Positions 36,151 through 47,352 of a DNA stretch of 64,000 bases are shown here, one piece after another. Position numbers and translations under genes: made by a program. Source of the DNA: Reticulitermes lucifugus (lineage: Eukaryota; Arthropoda; Insecta; Blattodea; Rhinotermitidae); contig JAKCWW010000834.1 in the NCBI GenBank assembly GCA_026260175.1, positions 26,069 to 90,068 on the forward strand. The letters are read 5' to 3'. The notes below the pieces were generated by a model. That model saw nothing but the letters and a program-made list of their open reading frames with translations. It did not search any database and was not told the DNA's origin. Numbering within the stretch: position 1 is the stretch's first letter; each line of letters opens with the position of its first letter.

Positions 36151-36451
36151 ATTCTCACTTCCGCAACATGTAACATCAGCTGAGATTATGTTGTATTATC
36201 CGCAAAAAAATATTTATGTAGTTAATTTAGTTCGCCATCACTGACTGTTCTAGGACTATCCATGATACTAATTTACGGAGTCCGAATATGTGCAATTTAG
36301 CGGGTTAATTTCCGGAACAAGATTTGCGTCCTTTCTTTTGAAACCAACATACCGATTTTTCGCGTCATAAAAATTGGTCGTCAACACAGCGCAAAGCTGA
36401 GTCGCGTTATGGGGAGAGTATCTGACCTGGAGGTCCTGATCGTCATCTCCT
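36151..36451. other. No gene recognised
   Basis: Unique-looking sequence between two simple repeats. Confidence 0.5.
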
Positions 36452-36492
36452 TTGTGTGTGTGTATGTGTGTGCGTGTGTGTGTGTGTGTGTG
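36452..36492. repeat. TG microsatellite
   Basis: A TG run of about 41 bp with TATG and TGCG interruptions. Confidence 0.95.
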
Positions 36493-36734
36493 GAATTGCT
36501 AGGGAGCCTCACACTAGAAGTTTATGGGCAGTAAAAGTAGTCAAGCAGCGATTTCGTGACTTTCTCTTCAAACGGACACTTAGTTCCACATGACATAGAA
36601 TTTCGAACTGAACTCCCAGCTTTTGTTCAGTATCTCGGCATAAAAGCTTAAGAAATCAATCCTTAAGAAGCTGTCCATTACTGTTTCTTTCCTACAAAAG
36701 GATTATTACATTTAATGGTACGAAATCCCTCCAC

Positions 36735-36822
36735 CTTTTATCTGGTGATGGTAGTCCCTGGACTCAAACTCAGGCTGGCCTGCTAAACTATGTAGCTTTT
36801 TATCCCACTGATCAACTTTAGG
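36735..36822 (-). repeat. Probable degenerate tRNA-derived SINE head
   Basis: The minus strand reads GATCAGTGGGATAAAAAGC (A-box region, 36798-36816), then TAGTTTAGCAGGCCAGCC, then GAGTTTGAGTCCAGGGAC (B-box region, 36759-36773), then CTACCATCACCAG. The order and spacing are tRNA-like. It shares no clear body with the SINE family at 8.3/9.1/19.1 kb, so it is a second family if real. Confidence 0.5.
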
Positions 36823-37769
36823 GAACTTAGGAATCAAGAGTCTTGCAGTTTACGCTACAGTGTATTAATACCCAACCCCAAACAGCAGTGGTTATTACAT
36901 TTACCAACTGCTGTAGCATTAAAATGCAAGATTTTTGACCATTTCTTAGGCTAAGGGAGAAGCCCAGACCAAGGAAACTGGCAACGGCAACGCAACTGAA
37001 ACGTCCATGAAGTAACCTGTTTCGACAAGGAAATCAGTCGGTGTATTAGCGTGCCCCACTAAGGAAAATGATTAGTTGGCTTGCATCTCCTCGAGTGGGT
37101 CTGTTTGTTCCACTTAGTATGTGGTAGGAATGGTTCAGTTCTTTGCCCTGTATGTCAGTAATGTTGGCTACTGAATGTCGGTTTGATGAGAGCTTGTAGT
37201 GCGTAGAAGACTGATAAAACAGGACGCACATTTCGTAAAGACTCTCTCGTGAACGAAGAAGTGTTGGATGTGCCTTCCGAATATTGAACGAAAAGTTTAA
37301 GGTATTGGAGAGACCAATATGATGCGAAGAAGAAACTGTTAATTCAATCTTTAAAGCTCCTGCTGTGTTCCACTATTTCATTACGATCAAGGAAACCTGT
37401 TTAAAAAATTGGGCAAAGGATTCGTAGTAATTCAATCAAACTTTTCCTGTCTATTTTACAAGAAGATAATAAACGACAGAGGTAGCTTTTAAAAAATCGC
37501 CTGGCTGATAATTTCTTAAATTCAGCAGGAGAAATTCCTTATCAGTGCTTTAACGTCAGTTGAGTACGGTTGATAATTTTGCAGTATGAGGAATATCTTA
37601 ACTGCTAACTTGTATTAAACAACAGAAGTCATATTGTTTAACTTCATGTTGTGTTAATTGCCCTAATCTGTATTTCGATTCCATTGTAAGTTTTAATTAG
37701 AAGTTCTATACATCCAAGACTAAGGAAGCCAAAGCCCCCAAGGGCTGCTGCTGCTGCTGCTACTGCTGT

Positions 37770-37803
<34 letters not shown>

Positions 37804-38871
37804 ACATCCAATACTCTTTCATTTCATGTGAATTCTTTCCCAAGTCAAAACCATTTTGTCCTTCCGGGCATAGCCTGTGTGACTTTTGTCATACGATCCA
37901 GCATCCTGTTCAATTAACTGCGTAACAACAAAGTTACCGGCTGCATCGACTTTTCGTGGAAATACAGGAAACTTAGACAACCAACCTGCAAAGCGGCTAT
38001 GAGAAAACTGGCTTATTGACTTGCGTGGGATTTAAATTTCTTAGTCTCCTGAAAAACTGCTTTGAGATTCATTTGCGATTTCCTCATTTTATGCGGTCCA
38101 ACGCAGTTACATATCGGTCTAGCCAAAATTCTTGAAATTTTCGGTAACGTTGCCATTTCCAATTTCCATAGTGTTCGCTCGCACTGTTTATTCCGTATCT
38201 TTCTCATAATAAACTGTGAACATTTCTCTAAGCAACATTAACGGGCCCATCGCTGTAAATGTGATGTACTTTGGATTCTGCAGGATATGACGTAACTTCT
38301 TAAATATATTAGGATTACTTTTATGTTTCAGAGAGTTAATATCAATACATATTTTTAGACCTTTATACATGCGCGATTATGTCTGTTCTACTTCTAAATA
38401 CACGTTATGCAAAGGATTTTCTGATTTCTAGGGACGGAATCATTTTCATGTATAAATTCTTAAACTCGAGACAATAGGAATAGACAATATAAATTTTGAC
38501 AATCAACTATTAAAAACTGCAATTTGTTATAACAGAATAATATTTAATATTGATATACTTTCCTGTGATATTTTTGCATTATGTTTACATTAATGTTTAC
38601 TAATATTAATACATTATTATATTCCTACGTCAACGATTTACATAGAGTAGTAGGGTCGGTGTTCAGAGGAGAGTGTAAGTGCATGTGCTTTGAGAGGTAG
38701 AGTGACTAACAAGGATTACTTAGAAACTTTCAAATGTGCATATAGAAGCGCATACAACATTGTAAGGAAAGCACGCCGATATTTCAACATTAAGTGTTTA
38801 GTAAATACAGTACAGTGAAGTAGAACAAACAAAATGCAACTTAGGAAATTTAATTTCAGATATTAACGCTT
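36823..38871. other. No gene recognised; one compound microsatellite
   Basis: Contains (CTG)n at 37744-37769 followed by (GAT)n at 37773-37803. Open frames are at most 64 codons. Confidence 0.55.
37743..37803. repeat. Compound (CTG)n-(GAT)n microsatellite
   Basis: GGCTGCTGCTG.. with one TAC interruption, a TTTT spacer, then about ten GAT units. Confidence 0.93.
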
Positions 38872-39146
38872 AATCACTATTTGCATACACCAACTGGATG
38901 CACTTTATTAAAAAACTGTATAGTTTTTTAAAACATATTTAAAAACATTTTAAAACCCGACATATGTTTCGGCTCTTATAGAGCCATCCTCAGGGGTTTA
39001 TCGTCGTTAAAACTGCATATATTAAAACGTTGTTTTCATTGGTTCACTTTTTTTTTTTGGCAAGGTTTCCCACTTTTCACCGCCCGGCACGCACAGACAC
39101 CACTTGTTATTTGTACTAAGATAATATGTTAAGATAATATGTTAAT
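38872..39146 (-). mobile_element. Penelope-like element terminal fragment, inverted arm
   Basis: Reverse complement of the right arm at 39255-39499 and of the 51-kb copy. Landmarks read on the minus strand: GGTGTCTGTGCGTGCCGGGC, GTGGGAAACCTTGCC, TATATGCAGTTTTAACGACG, the hammerhead motif, ACTATACAGTTTTTTAATAA and the terminal GCATCCAGTTGGTGTATGC..AATAGTG. The join to the plus-oriented copy falls near 39146, after a duplicated AAGATAATATGTT. Fusion of a partial inverted copy to the 5' end is typical of PLE insertions. No reverse transcriptase or GIY-YIG region is present. Confidence 0.75.
38953..38999 (-). ncRNA. Hammerhead ribozyme, minimal type I (PLE)
   Basis: The minus strand has stem I AAACCC (38994-38999) with GGGTTT (38953-38958), an intact CTGAGGA core (38987-38993), one extra T, stem II GGCTC..GAGCC (five pairs, TATAA loop), GAAA, stem III palindrome ACATATGT and triplet GTC (38959-38961 on the plus strand), where cleavage is expected. 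All conserved core bases are present. The extra T and loop-less stem III fit the PLE variants known from the literature, which are thought to work best as dimers. Activity itself is inferred. Confidence 0.8.
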
Positions 39147-39245
39147 GCGCACACAAACAGTACAGCCTACACCACGAAAAATACGACCTAATGAACAAGA
39201 TAAACCAGTACCATGCATCAAATACAATACCTACCGAAACATTAA

Positions 39246-39254
39246 NNNNNNNNN
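39246..39254. other. 9-N assembly gap inside the element
   Basis: Nine N bases sit between ATTAA and TTAGTACG. In the 51-kb copy the same interval is CTTATTATT, also 9 bp, so the gap length appears exact. The gap sits near the centre of the foldback, where sequencing is hard. Confidence 0.95.
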
Positions 39255-39372
39255 TTAGTACGAATAACAAGTGGTGTCTGTGCGTGCCGGGCGGTGAAAA
39301 GTGGGAAACCTTGCCAAAAAAAAAGTGAACCAATGAAAACGACGTTTTAATATATGCAGTTTTAACGACGAT

Positions 39373-39419
39373 AAACCCCTGAGGATGGCTCTATAACAGC
39401 CGAAACATATGTCGGGTTT
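39373..39419 (+). ncRNA. Hammerhead ribozyme, minimal type I (PLE)
   Basis: Stem I AAACCC (39373-39378) with GGGTTT (39414-39419), core CTGAGGA (39379-39385), extra T, stem II GGCTCTATAACAGCC (one C-C mismatch relative to the other arm), GAAA (39402-39405), ACATATGT stem III, and triplet GTC ending at 39413, the predicted cleavage point. It is the mirror of the motif at 38953. Transcripts across both arms would pair extensively, which might mask either ribozyme. Confidence 0.78.
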
Positions 39420-39499
39420 TAAAAGGTTTTTAAATATGTTTTAAAAAACTATACAGTTTTTTAATAAAGTGCATCCAGTTGGTGAGTGTAAATAGTGAC

Positions 39500-42400
39500 T
39501 TTGAAGAGATGCACGGTGATTACAGAATAAATTATCGCTTAAGTTAAAGTGAAATATGCCTCATGCCAATATTTCGCAAGTGACGAACTGTCGCCATCCA
39601 AGTAATTATAATTAACAATTTCCGTACAAGGTGGCAGTGTTAGTTGTGTATTTAACATAACAAGAATTATTACAAATGATTGCAGTGCGCCTATATTTAG
39701 CAGACAAGCGCTAGTTACGTGAACTTCCGCACAATTTGCATGTATAGAATAATATGTATAACCCGAATAGACGGGAAAATAACGAAGAAAAGCGGAGGAT
39801 GTGCAAGTGAGGGCAATATTTAGTAAAAAGTTAACACAACTCGAATGTTTGCAGAACAAGTGAATTGGAACTAATGAAGATGCCTTCAGGCTGTCCCACA
39901 GAAAACAGTTTTGTTTAGACAAGGAGTTTATCCCACCCACCATCACTACCACCTCAGTCTCCTAACCTTATTACCGAGTATGTATAATTTGTGGTCACTA
40001 TTCCTACGTTTACTAAGCGGAACTCTAGGTCACATGCATTTACTTTGTGATCTACTACATTATAAACATGCTGATTGGTTGCAGAAGTTCCATCATATTC
40101 TGTGTGACTATACTTACATATCAGAAATCATTCAATACCAACTCAGTTCAGACCGATAGGAAAAAATTCTCAACATTTGGCCCAGAATTGGGGAAGAAAT
40201 TTCTTATCGGACCCAAATCCGTAGGTGTTTTCCTTACTTCTTTTCCGGAGGTCGGGAACGGATCTTTCCAAAAACTTTGTTTCAATTTTTATTTTCAACA
40301 CGGAAAGATGGGTTGAATTCAAAGAGCATATTATTTTAAGTATGTGATAAAATCGTCAGGATATTAGGGAATTGTGTGCTTATGTTTAAGCAAATAAATT
40401 TTATATTTCTGAGTTTTAATTCTGTGTTAGTTTCAGCAACCTAATAAATTTTCGCTTAACTGCAAGGGAAGTTTGCCTACAGTGGTAAATTTATCATCAT
40501 TGAACAAGCAGAACGCTAACCGAATATATGTGATGATAATTTGAGCATTTAAACTCTCTAACAAACCCTCCCAGCCATTAGACTTTATTCTGAGCTAGTT
40601 CAGTCTAATATGTATTACCATAACTCATTTCCTTACATGTTAATGGCGAATCAACTTTCTCTTATTGCGAAATGGTCACTTTTCCTTGAATTTCCTTTAC
40701 CAAAATCACCCTTTCCTTTTCGTTTTCCTTCCATCCAAAACACACAGGGAGAAAATTTTTTATCCAAGTAATTGCACACTGAGGTAAAGTCCAAATATTT
40801 ACATTTTCTCTTATGTAAACACAAAACATTTTTAAAATTTTAGTTCTAAAATGTATCCATAAATGAGTTATGCTCAGTCATCAGATGGCAGTTTAAATAA
40901 TCATTTTTCGTGATGACATTTTCATCTATCTGATTACCTTAACATAGTGAAAGTATACTCTATTTTATGTAATTTTAGACATATTAGCGTTATAATTACA
41001 TTTTAATTTAACTGACAAAGGAATAAGATTATCTGGCTTGTGGAAGATTCATCAAAAGTCAAAGACTTTAGTGGTGAAATTTATACTGAGACATTTTGTT
41101 AAATTAAGTCAATTAACTTGACTTCGATTACAAAGTTAAAGTAGTTTCAGGAGTGCAGGCTTATCTTCACGTATTCTTAATCACGGCGAGTGGCCATCTT
41201 CACGCACCGGACGTTTTATCCCGGGGAATGCCTTCACAGTAATAATTGTAACAGGAGACAGTGTGGACTGCAGATCCGGTCTGGTCGTTTGAGACTAGAG
41301 GTAAAATTCTTGCCTCTGTTGGAAATAGAACCATGATTCTTCAGACGTACAACCCGTAACATATTCATTCTAGCGATATATATATATTTTTAGTATTAAA
41401 AAAATCCCGTCCCACATTCTGTCTGGAGTCTTCAGTTACTTTAATTTAATGTGAGGACTGTGGCATAAATATTTCTAAATGTATTCTGAGCCGCTAAATT
41501 GCTAACATTTTTGAAGCAACGTAATCCTACAACGTAGTAGTCAACTTACTCCATGAAACATAGTTGTTAAGAAAGTACTAGTCGCTCAGATAGTCAAGGG
41601 GACTTCGGTCTTTCTAGAGGCCGAATATTCGTTAGAGTGTTCAAAAGAGCGCACCACTAGACTCTCCCTATGCCAGATTAATACAGCCCACAAGCTTACA
41701 ATCTGTTATTTGCACTATACTCGTATTATTATCCTGTATATTTATGCGTTTTGTACAGTCACCAACACCGTTTCTTAAACATCCCCCCCCACAACCTCTT
41801 CTGAGTCTTTTGCTTACGATATACATAAATAACATACGTACATGTATAGACAGGAACTAAGATCGATAATTCCAGTATTTAGTAAGTCAAATCGTAAAAA
41901 AAATGTTATGCTTATCCCTGGTTTGATGAAACACACCAACGTAACAGACGTACAGGGATTTGGGGGTATTGCGCCACGAGTTTTTAACATTGGTACTGGA
42001 CGGAGGTCAGGGGAACATTCCACGTCCCTTTGCTTTACCCTACGAACGAGAACCTCGGTTAAAGGTCAGATAGAAAGCTGGATGAATCCTTGATCCTCAT
42101 GGAATTTGTGGTGAAGAAAATTATCTTGTCTCTGCTTGGAATCGACCTTTATGCTCTTTATATTATACTGTTCGGGCAATGAAAACGTAATCTTGTTTAA
42201 TTTTAAAATGGAACGCACTACATACAAGCTTCAGTTTCACTTACCAGGATTATTTATCTCACTGCTGTTTGTATTCCGATATTTCGCTGTGTTAGTGTAC
42301 GGCCGGCTGTAACTCGGGGAGTGACCTTTCTAAGCCCTCCACGCCATAACGCTATACGGCTATCCGACAGACTAGGTGATCCTGTAAGAGATCAGAGCAG

Positions 42401-43170
42401 CCAACATTAGTTAAGGGACTTCGTGACTTTGCTGTGCGTGGGTGAAAAAAACACGTGCTTGCTGCGAAGTAATGTTGCAGCTAGCAAAGGCCAAATTAAT
42501 TCAGTGCTAAGGAACTGTTGGTGTACGTGAATAAACGTTTCGGTTGTAGTAACGAGTTTTGCAACATTTTATTTCTACAGGCAAATAAAGGAACATCTTT
42601 TGCCTTTCAGAATGTATTTGGCTTCATATACATAATTTGGCAAGCAGTGGTGTCGTTTCATAAAGCAGAGAAAGTTCACTGTTAATGTTACCATTAATAT
42701 TGACAAGTACATATTATCATGGGTTGTGAATGCTGACACCAGGTTTTCTGAAGTACGAATTTCTTTCTATTAAAGCGTAGGATCTGTACCGCATACAATG
42801 AGACTATATTGTCAAAACATTCTAATTATAATAGTCCACCACTCTCTTCCTCTGTGCCTTTTTTCCCTTGGGTTTCCCAGTTACATTTCATGTTAAGTAA
42901 AATGTACACAGGTTCGTCACTCTTGTGGTCTCAGAACAGTTAATTTTATATCCTGTCTCCCCATTTATATTTAGCCACTTAATATTTCGAAGTCATAGTT
43001 GACTGTAGAGACTCACTCGTTTAAACATTTATGAAATATTACAAACATTATAAAGTATACGTTAGAATAAAGCCAACATTACTCCGTCAAACTCAATATA
43101 TATTACAACGTTACATACAATTTATTATTATAATTACAGCTGTAAGTTCAACTTTTTACTTTCTTATATT
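39500..43170. other. No gene recognised (3.7 kb)
   Basis: Holds one long unassigned frame (39539-39952, -) listed separately. A C-run lies near 41784. Otherwise it is AT-rich with no recognised feature. Confidence 0.5.
39539..39952 (-). other. Unassigned 137-codon open frame
   Basis: The longest frame in the window that is not simple repeat or gap. It is rich in serine, leucine, cysteine and tyrosine (for example FPVYSGYTYYSIHANC) and is preceded by MVVMVGGINSL. No domain is recognised, and no splice or promoter context is evident. It starts 40 bp from the end of the PLE fragment. A chance frame in 64 kb of six-frame sequence is the likelier explanation. Confidence 0.2.
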
Positions 43171-43210
43171 GCCTGATGATGGCTACTTATTCTAATCGAA
43201 ACGTGCAGTT
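43171..43210 (+). ncRNA. Decayed hammerhead-like motif
   Basis: GCCTGATGATGGCTAC gives an intact CTGATGA core with the extra T. TCGAAACGTGCAG follows after a 17-nt stem-II region. Stem II pairs poorly (GGCT with AATC) and the triplet is missing (GTGCAG), so only the core halves survive. Confidence 0.4.
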
Positions 43211-44404
43211 GTTTCCAAATATATTAAAAGTATACTTTGTGTTTCACGGAGTTGATGTAAGTTTTATTCTGATACTGAAAACACAATGTGGATGAGTCAC
43301 CTAAGATACTACTTAAAAGGCAACGTTATGTTACATTACGTTACGTTACGTTACACTCCTCGAAAATTTTACACCTATCTGGCAAAGAAATTACCTTCCT
43401 TAAAAAAAACGTATTGAAAGCTCCGCATAGCATCCTCCATACGTAAAATTCTTTTTGAGAATCTAATGGTCACCAAGCTAGTAGAGAAATTTGCTGCCTT
43501 ATATAAAACATGAAGTGTAATTACTCGCATTTGCCTGTTCACGACAATGTCTGTTATGGCAATAGTACCACGTTTTTGTTTATAATTATTATTTCTTTCT
43601 CTCCTGAGGTAAGGGGCACGTCAGCTTCAAAATATACAATTTCCTAAGCTTCAGTTAAAATTTTATTACACCTTTTTATCTTAAATTAAGATTAAGGACC
43701 ACAGTTTTAAACACTTTTCAACTTGTCATTTGTTACCGTCTCGGCGATGGCCTGTCAGCCACTCAGATGACTCGAACATCCAAATCGAGTCACTGAATCA
43801 GTAGCCTTCTCTAGGCATGACTCCACACTGAGTTCATTTTACTGAAAGTTGAATTACCAATTTAAACGGAACTGATTCTAACGAAAGTCGCTGTCCCTTG
43901 CTTACTTTCCTGTTTCGTATTCAGCAGGTACAGGATTCAAATTGTTTCCCCGACAGAGACTACAAATTATTTATCGATACCTTCGTGACTTCCCTCGGTC
44001 TTTCTTGACAAATTTCGGGATAATAAGTAAATCAATTTCAGCCAAGATCAGTTCCTTCGTGACAGAGAGCATGTTGTAACAAGCGATAAACCATTGTATG
44101 TTTCACGGGTAATCCCTACAATTTCTACAAGAAAAGATAATAATAATAAGAATGATAAGAATAATAAAATCAGTTAGCTTTAACTTTAGTATGTCAGGAA
44201 AACTCCGTGAAAACTACCGGTGAAAATATGAAAAGCAATAAAATTAAATATCTTTAATATAAACCTATGTATGTATCAAACAGATTTTATTTTATGTATT
44301 CCATTGTAATGACATGTTGTACTTAGTGTATGGCCTAAAATTGACACACCTATTACATCTTTCAAAGCCTAGCGGTAACTTTACGTACCTCCAGGTCTAA
44401 CATT
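43211..44404. other. No gene recognised; short TTACG repeat
   Basis: A pentanucleotide-like run GTTACATTACGTTACGTTAC lies around 43334. It is not the insect telomere TTAGG. No gene seen. Confidence 0.5.
43325..43354. repeat. (TTACG)n short tandem repeat
   Basis: About six imperfect 5-bp units, the last three perfect (TTACGTTACGTTACG). Confidence 0.8.
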
Positions 44405-44632
44405 CAGAAATTCTAAATGTTGCTCACATTGCATTTGTGTGCTTTGTATGGATCTCAGAACAAACAGCGACTTTTGCCTTATACAACATTAACAGACTGG
44501 TTTTGTATAACCGGTGGAGAGTGTTTACTGCGCGGTACGCACTGAGTCCTTATATAAAACAGATGCGTTTGGTGTTTGAAGGGTTAGTGGGTTTTTCTCT
44601 GAACATTATGCAGTTCGACCATAACTTATAGG
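44405..44632 (+). repeat. Dispersed repeat with a familiar pseudo-peptide
   Basis: The frame contains FVWISEQTATFALYNINRLV and RWRVFTARYALS. From memory this closely resembles a recurrent conceptual peptide of insect repeats (FVWISEQTAIISLY..). It is read here as repeat DNA and not as a gene. The element class and ends are not visible. Confidence 0.45.
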
Positions 44633-44703
44633 AGGTATAATAAAACAAAAGAGGGGTAAATAACTGTGTCCACGTAGATGGCCTGTTTTTTTCCAATTAA
44701 AAT

Positions 44704-44725
44704 ACATCTTAACGAATTAAGATGT
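44704..44725. repeat. Short perfect hairpin
   Basis: ACATCTTAA, loop CGAA, TTAAGATGT. Nine perfect pairs. It is too small to assign a role. Confidence 0.8.
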
Positions 44726-44891
44726 GCGATCTTAGACTGAGTAATCTGGCTGCGGACGGGGACGAGTGGCTGTTGTTATATAAATTGTTGTGGCCTTTCA
44801 AGTTCCATGAATTTCGGATAATTTCTTGGCTAGCTGCAAAACCGTTAGGTTCTCAAGAAGGATTCTACTTCTTGAAGGAACACAACGTCAT

Positions 44892-45272
44892 TCATTCTGT
44901 AGTCTGTCTTAAGACAGGTCCGTAGCCTCTTCCAAAGCTAGTTCTCCATAAGTTGCGATCTAGTGCTCCCTCTTTCAATTTCCAGTAACTTCTCTTTTCC
45001 TTAAGGTCATCCAGTAGCTGCTTACGTCTTCGTCCTCGTCTTCACCGTAATTTATATCTTTCCTTCTAACTTTCCTTCAATCACGTGTTTTAGAAGGCGA
45101 TTTCTACGCAAGATGTGACCAATCCAGTTAGCCTTTCTTCTTTCTATTGTATATAAGATATTCCTCTCCTCCTTGACTCTGTGTAATACTACTTTATTTC
45201 TCACACGATCAGTCCAACTGATCTTCTCCATTCATCTCCAACACCACATTTCAAAACTTTCCAGATATCGAA
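44892..45272 (-). pseudogene. LINE (non-LTR) reverse-transcriptase C-terminus, broken
   Basis: Read on the minus strand from about 45272, the conceptual peptide gives RYLESFEMWCWR, an in-frame TGA, then MEKISWTDRVRNKVVLHRVK, ANWIGHILRRNRLLKHVIEG and KLEGKI, a TAA, then after a frameshift RRGRRRKQLLDDLKEKRSYW, LKEGALDRNLWRTSFGRG and YGPVLRQTTE, followed by the stop at 44892-44894. I recognise this as the extreme C-terminal part of an endonuclease/reverse-transcriptase ORF common in cockroach and other insect genomes. The catalytic domains lie upstream in the intact protein and are absent: the copy is cut at about 45275. At least two stops and one frameshift make it dead. Confidence 0.82.
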
Positions 45273-47139
45273 CACAACGTAATGTAATTTAAATAAATTT
45301 ATTACCTAAACTTACTAAAGAATGAAAATCTGTTAAGTAAAATTAAAAGTGAAATCTTTAAACCATGAGGGTCAGTGTAAAAAATACTTCTGAAATAAGT
45401 TCTCGATTTTGTGTACCGAACTTCCGCTATGGCCCTTTTATCTATGGTTCCTTCAGTCAGAATATCAAAGTATTGTAACCGGCAAGGGTCCGTAGTTCAA
45501 GTCTCGGACTGAGCGTCAATAAGATGAGGCGATAAACTGGTTGTTTGGCCATTAGCCAGTGTATGTGAGGCCATAAATTAAATCAAATGCACTATTCAAA
45601 TTTTGGAATACGCGGAGGGGTTTAGCTGTTCAAACTTCTAATTGCTCTGCGCACTTGAGCCTTATGTGTCATTAAAACGTGTAGAGGTGTAACACGCCTC
45701 ATTTCCATCAAAGTCTTAAGTTCTCTTCCTTGTTATAGTAACAGGTACTTGTACGCAGATAAGTGATACTTTTGTTCAGATTCGGACTGGCTTGTCTGCT
45801 GGCTGGCTGTTTTCTTGACAAAGAGGGAGATATTCCAGAATTCGTGGCATTATAATATTTGATTACACTGTGAGAAAAAGAAAGGAAAGGCGAGTGGTGC
45901 AGTTTACAACTCAACAGCTTAATCTGAATCGAATTTGAGTTTTCCATGACTGTGGTTTATGCACACAGCACTACTGTAACCTATCGTCGAGTCGGGGGGT
46001 TCAGGGTGGAAGGTTATGTGACACATTACGTGTCTTCGGTAAAACTAATTTACACATGAAGAAAATCTGAAAGTAGATTACTGAAGACGGCGATTGTTTA
46101 CTGCTGGATTAATTGTTTGATCGTCTAAGCTTCTAGATCACCATTTACTTCTTTGCGTGAACTTTACTTGTCACATCTTTTGCGTTTTTGATCTGACGTT
46201 TGAAAAAAGCCTCAAACGAAGACAGACAGAAAAAAGGGAAAAATTACCCTATATTCAGTTTAAAATAGAAGAAAGTCCTCCAAGGCAAGGGGCTGCGAAT
46301 CAGACAAAAAGTTTTTGTAATAACATAAGCAGTTGAATAATTAAACATATTTCGAAACAAATCGAGTGGAAACTTGAAGGCTCAGCTCATAACAAATAAA
46401 ATGGATAAATCTTACCTCTACTAAATAGAAAGAAACCTCTGTAGAAACGATCTTCTTTACAATACTTTGGTTAATATTGATTAAATGAACTAAGTTTAGT
46501 CTACTTTAGCTTATGTTACTTTACGTTATGGTGAATGCGGTTGTTATTTTCTTCATAGAAACTTTGATTTATGCGCACCTTAATATGTGTTATTATTAAC
46601 AGGTGCTTATTGCCATACATAACATCGACGACAACATCGAAGCTTAGAAAAATATATTAACATCTGCTCCATCTCGTTGTGACATAACGACGCTTCTCAA
46701 ACTCTTATTTTTTACATGATCCTCATAATTAGTATAAAATCTGCTACAACGTTTTTGTTTCCCTTGACATGAAACATGTTTAAAGATGATCTGAGTGAAA
46801 GAATTAAGCTTTTAAAATTAATGTCATTACATCCAAGATATTGCCAAATTCATAAACGGTTACTGTACACTGAGTCGTTTGGTGAGACGCGTAAAACCCA
46901 TTTCTAATGTCAGTACTGTCGTTAGAGATAGAAATAAGCTGTCCCTCCTCCGACTTTTAACATCTGTGCTATTGAGCGACTAACAAGAAATTGTGGCATT
47001 ATTGTACAAGGTCTTCTGAGACGCTAAAATATGGATTTTTTTCCTAAAGTTTTACAAGCGTAGGCTACTATTCTTTGTCAAGATATAGGAATATTATTAT
47101 GTTCGTTTCCATACCAGATTAGTGTTACCTACGAATATG
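45273..47139. other. No gene recognised
   Basis: Nothing coding is recognised. A lone B-box-like GTTCAAGTC lies near 45496 without a matching A box. Confidence 0.5.
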
Positions 47140-47352
47140 GATATGGCTGTTTCATTGGGTGTTACGTCGTATGTTTTGGTAGAAAGATGCGAAGGTTTCG
47201 GAGGAACCTCTACCTTGAGAAAGGAGGTGGTAGTTTCCTCCGAAACGTTGGTACCTATTACCTTTACTACACGGCGTCACACACCAGAAGGCAATTGTCT
47301 TCATATTCGGCGAGGTCAGAACCTCAAATCTCGCACATACGAGTATGTGGTT
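47140..47352 (-). mobile_element. Foldback repeat of the FEVLTA-peptide type
   Basis: The minus strand translates RFEVLTSPNMKTIAFWCVTP followed by YQRFGGNYHLLSQG, the recurrent cockroach pattern noted at 26590. The DNA folds back: TGGGTGTTACGTCGTATG.. to AAGGTTTCGGAGGA (47157-47205) against TCCTCCGAAACGTTGGTACC.. to GGCGTCACACACCA (47236-47285). A hammerhead-like motif spans the centre. Confidence 0.6.
47211..47253 (+). ncRNA. Decayed hammerhead-like motif in the foldback
   Basis: Stem I TACC (47211-47214) with GGTA (47250-47253), TTGAGAAA in place of CTGANGA, a perfect five-pair stem II GGAGG/CCTCC around TGGTAGTTT, GAAAC, ACGT stem III and GTT. Stems are kept while the core has changed at C3 and G8, so it is probably inactive. 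Confidence 0.45.

Larger units (their letters stand above)
39147..39499 (+). mobile_element. Penelope-like element terminal fragment, forward arm (intron-less)
   Basis: Begins in GCGCACACAAACAGTACAGCC, continues ACCACGAAAAATACGACC and AATGAACAAGATAAACCAGT (spliced junction 39199/39200). It then crosses a 9-N gap, a GGTGTCTGTGCGTGCC segment and the ribozyme, and ends GCATCCAGTTGGTG..AATAGTG. It aligns along its whole length with 50899-51424 except for the 83-bp intron missing here. There is no coding region beyond a short frame starting MNKINQYHAS. Confidence 0.75.

Noticed and set aside
35161-36244. Frames of 150-255 codons rich in HTYICTY
   Set aside because: Simple consequence of the 20-bp repeat. 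All three frames are open and periodic.
42530-42570. AAACGTTTCGGTTG as an antisense ribozyme half
   Set aside because: No TCNTCAG at the expected distance and no stem II.
43325-43354. Telomere-like repeat
   Set aside because: The unit is TTACG, not the insect TTAGG, and the run is only about 30 bp.
45485-45510. GTTCAAGTC as a pol III B box
   Set aside because: Matches the consensus but has no A box upstream at a sensible distance.
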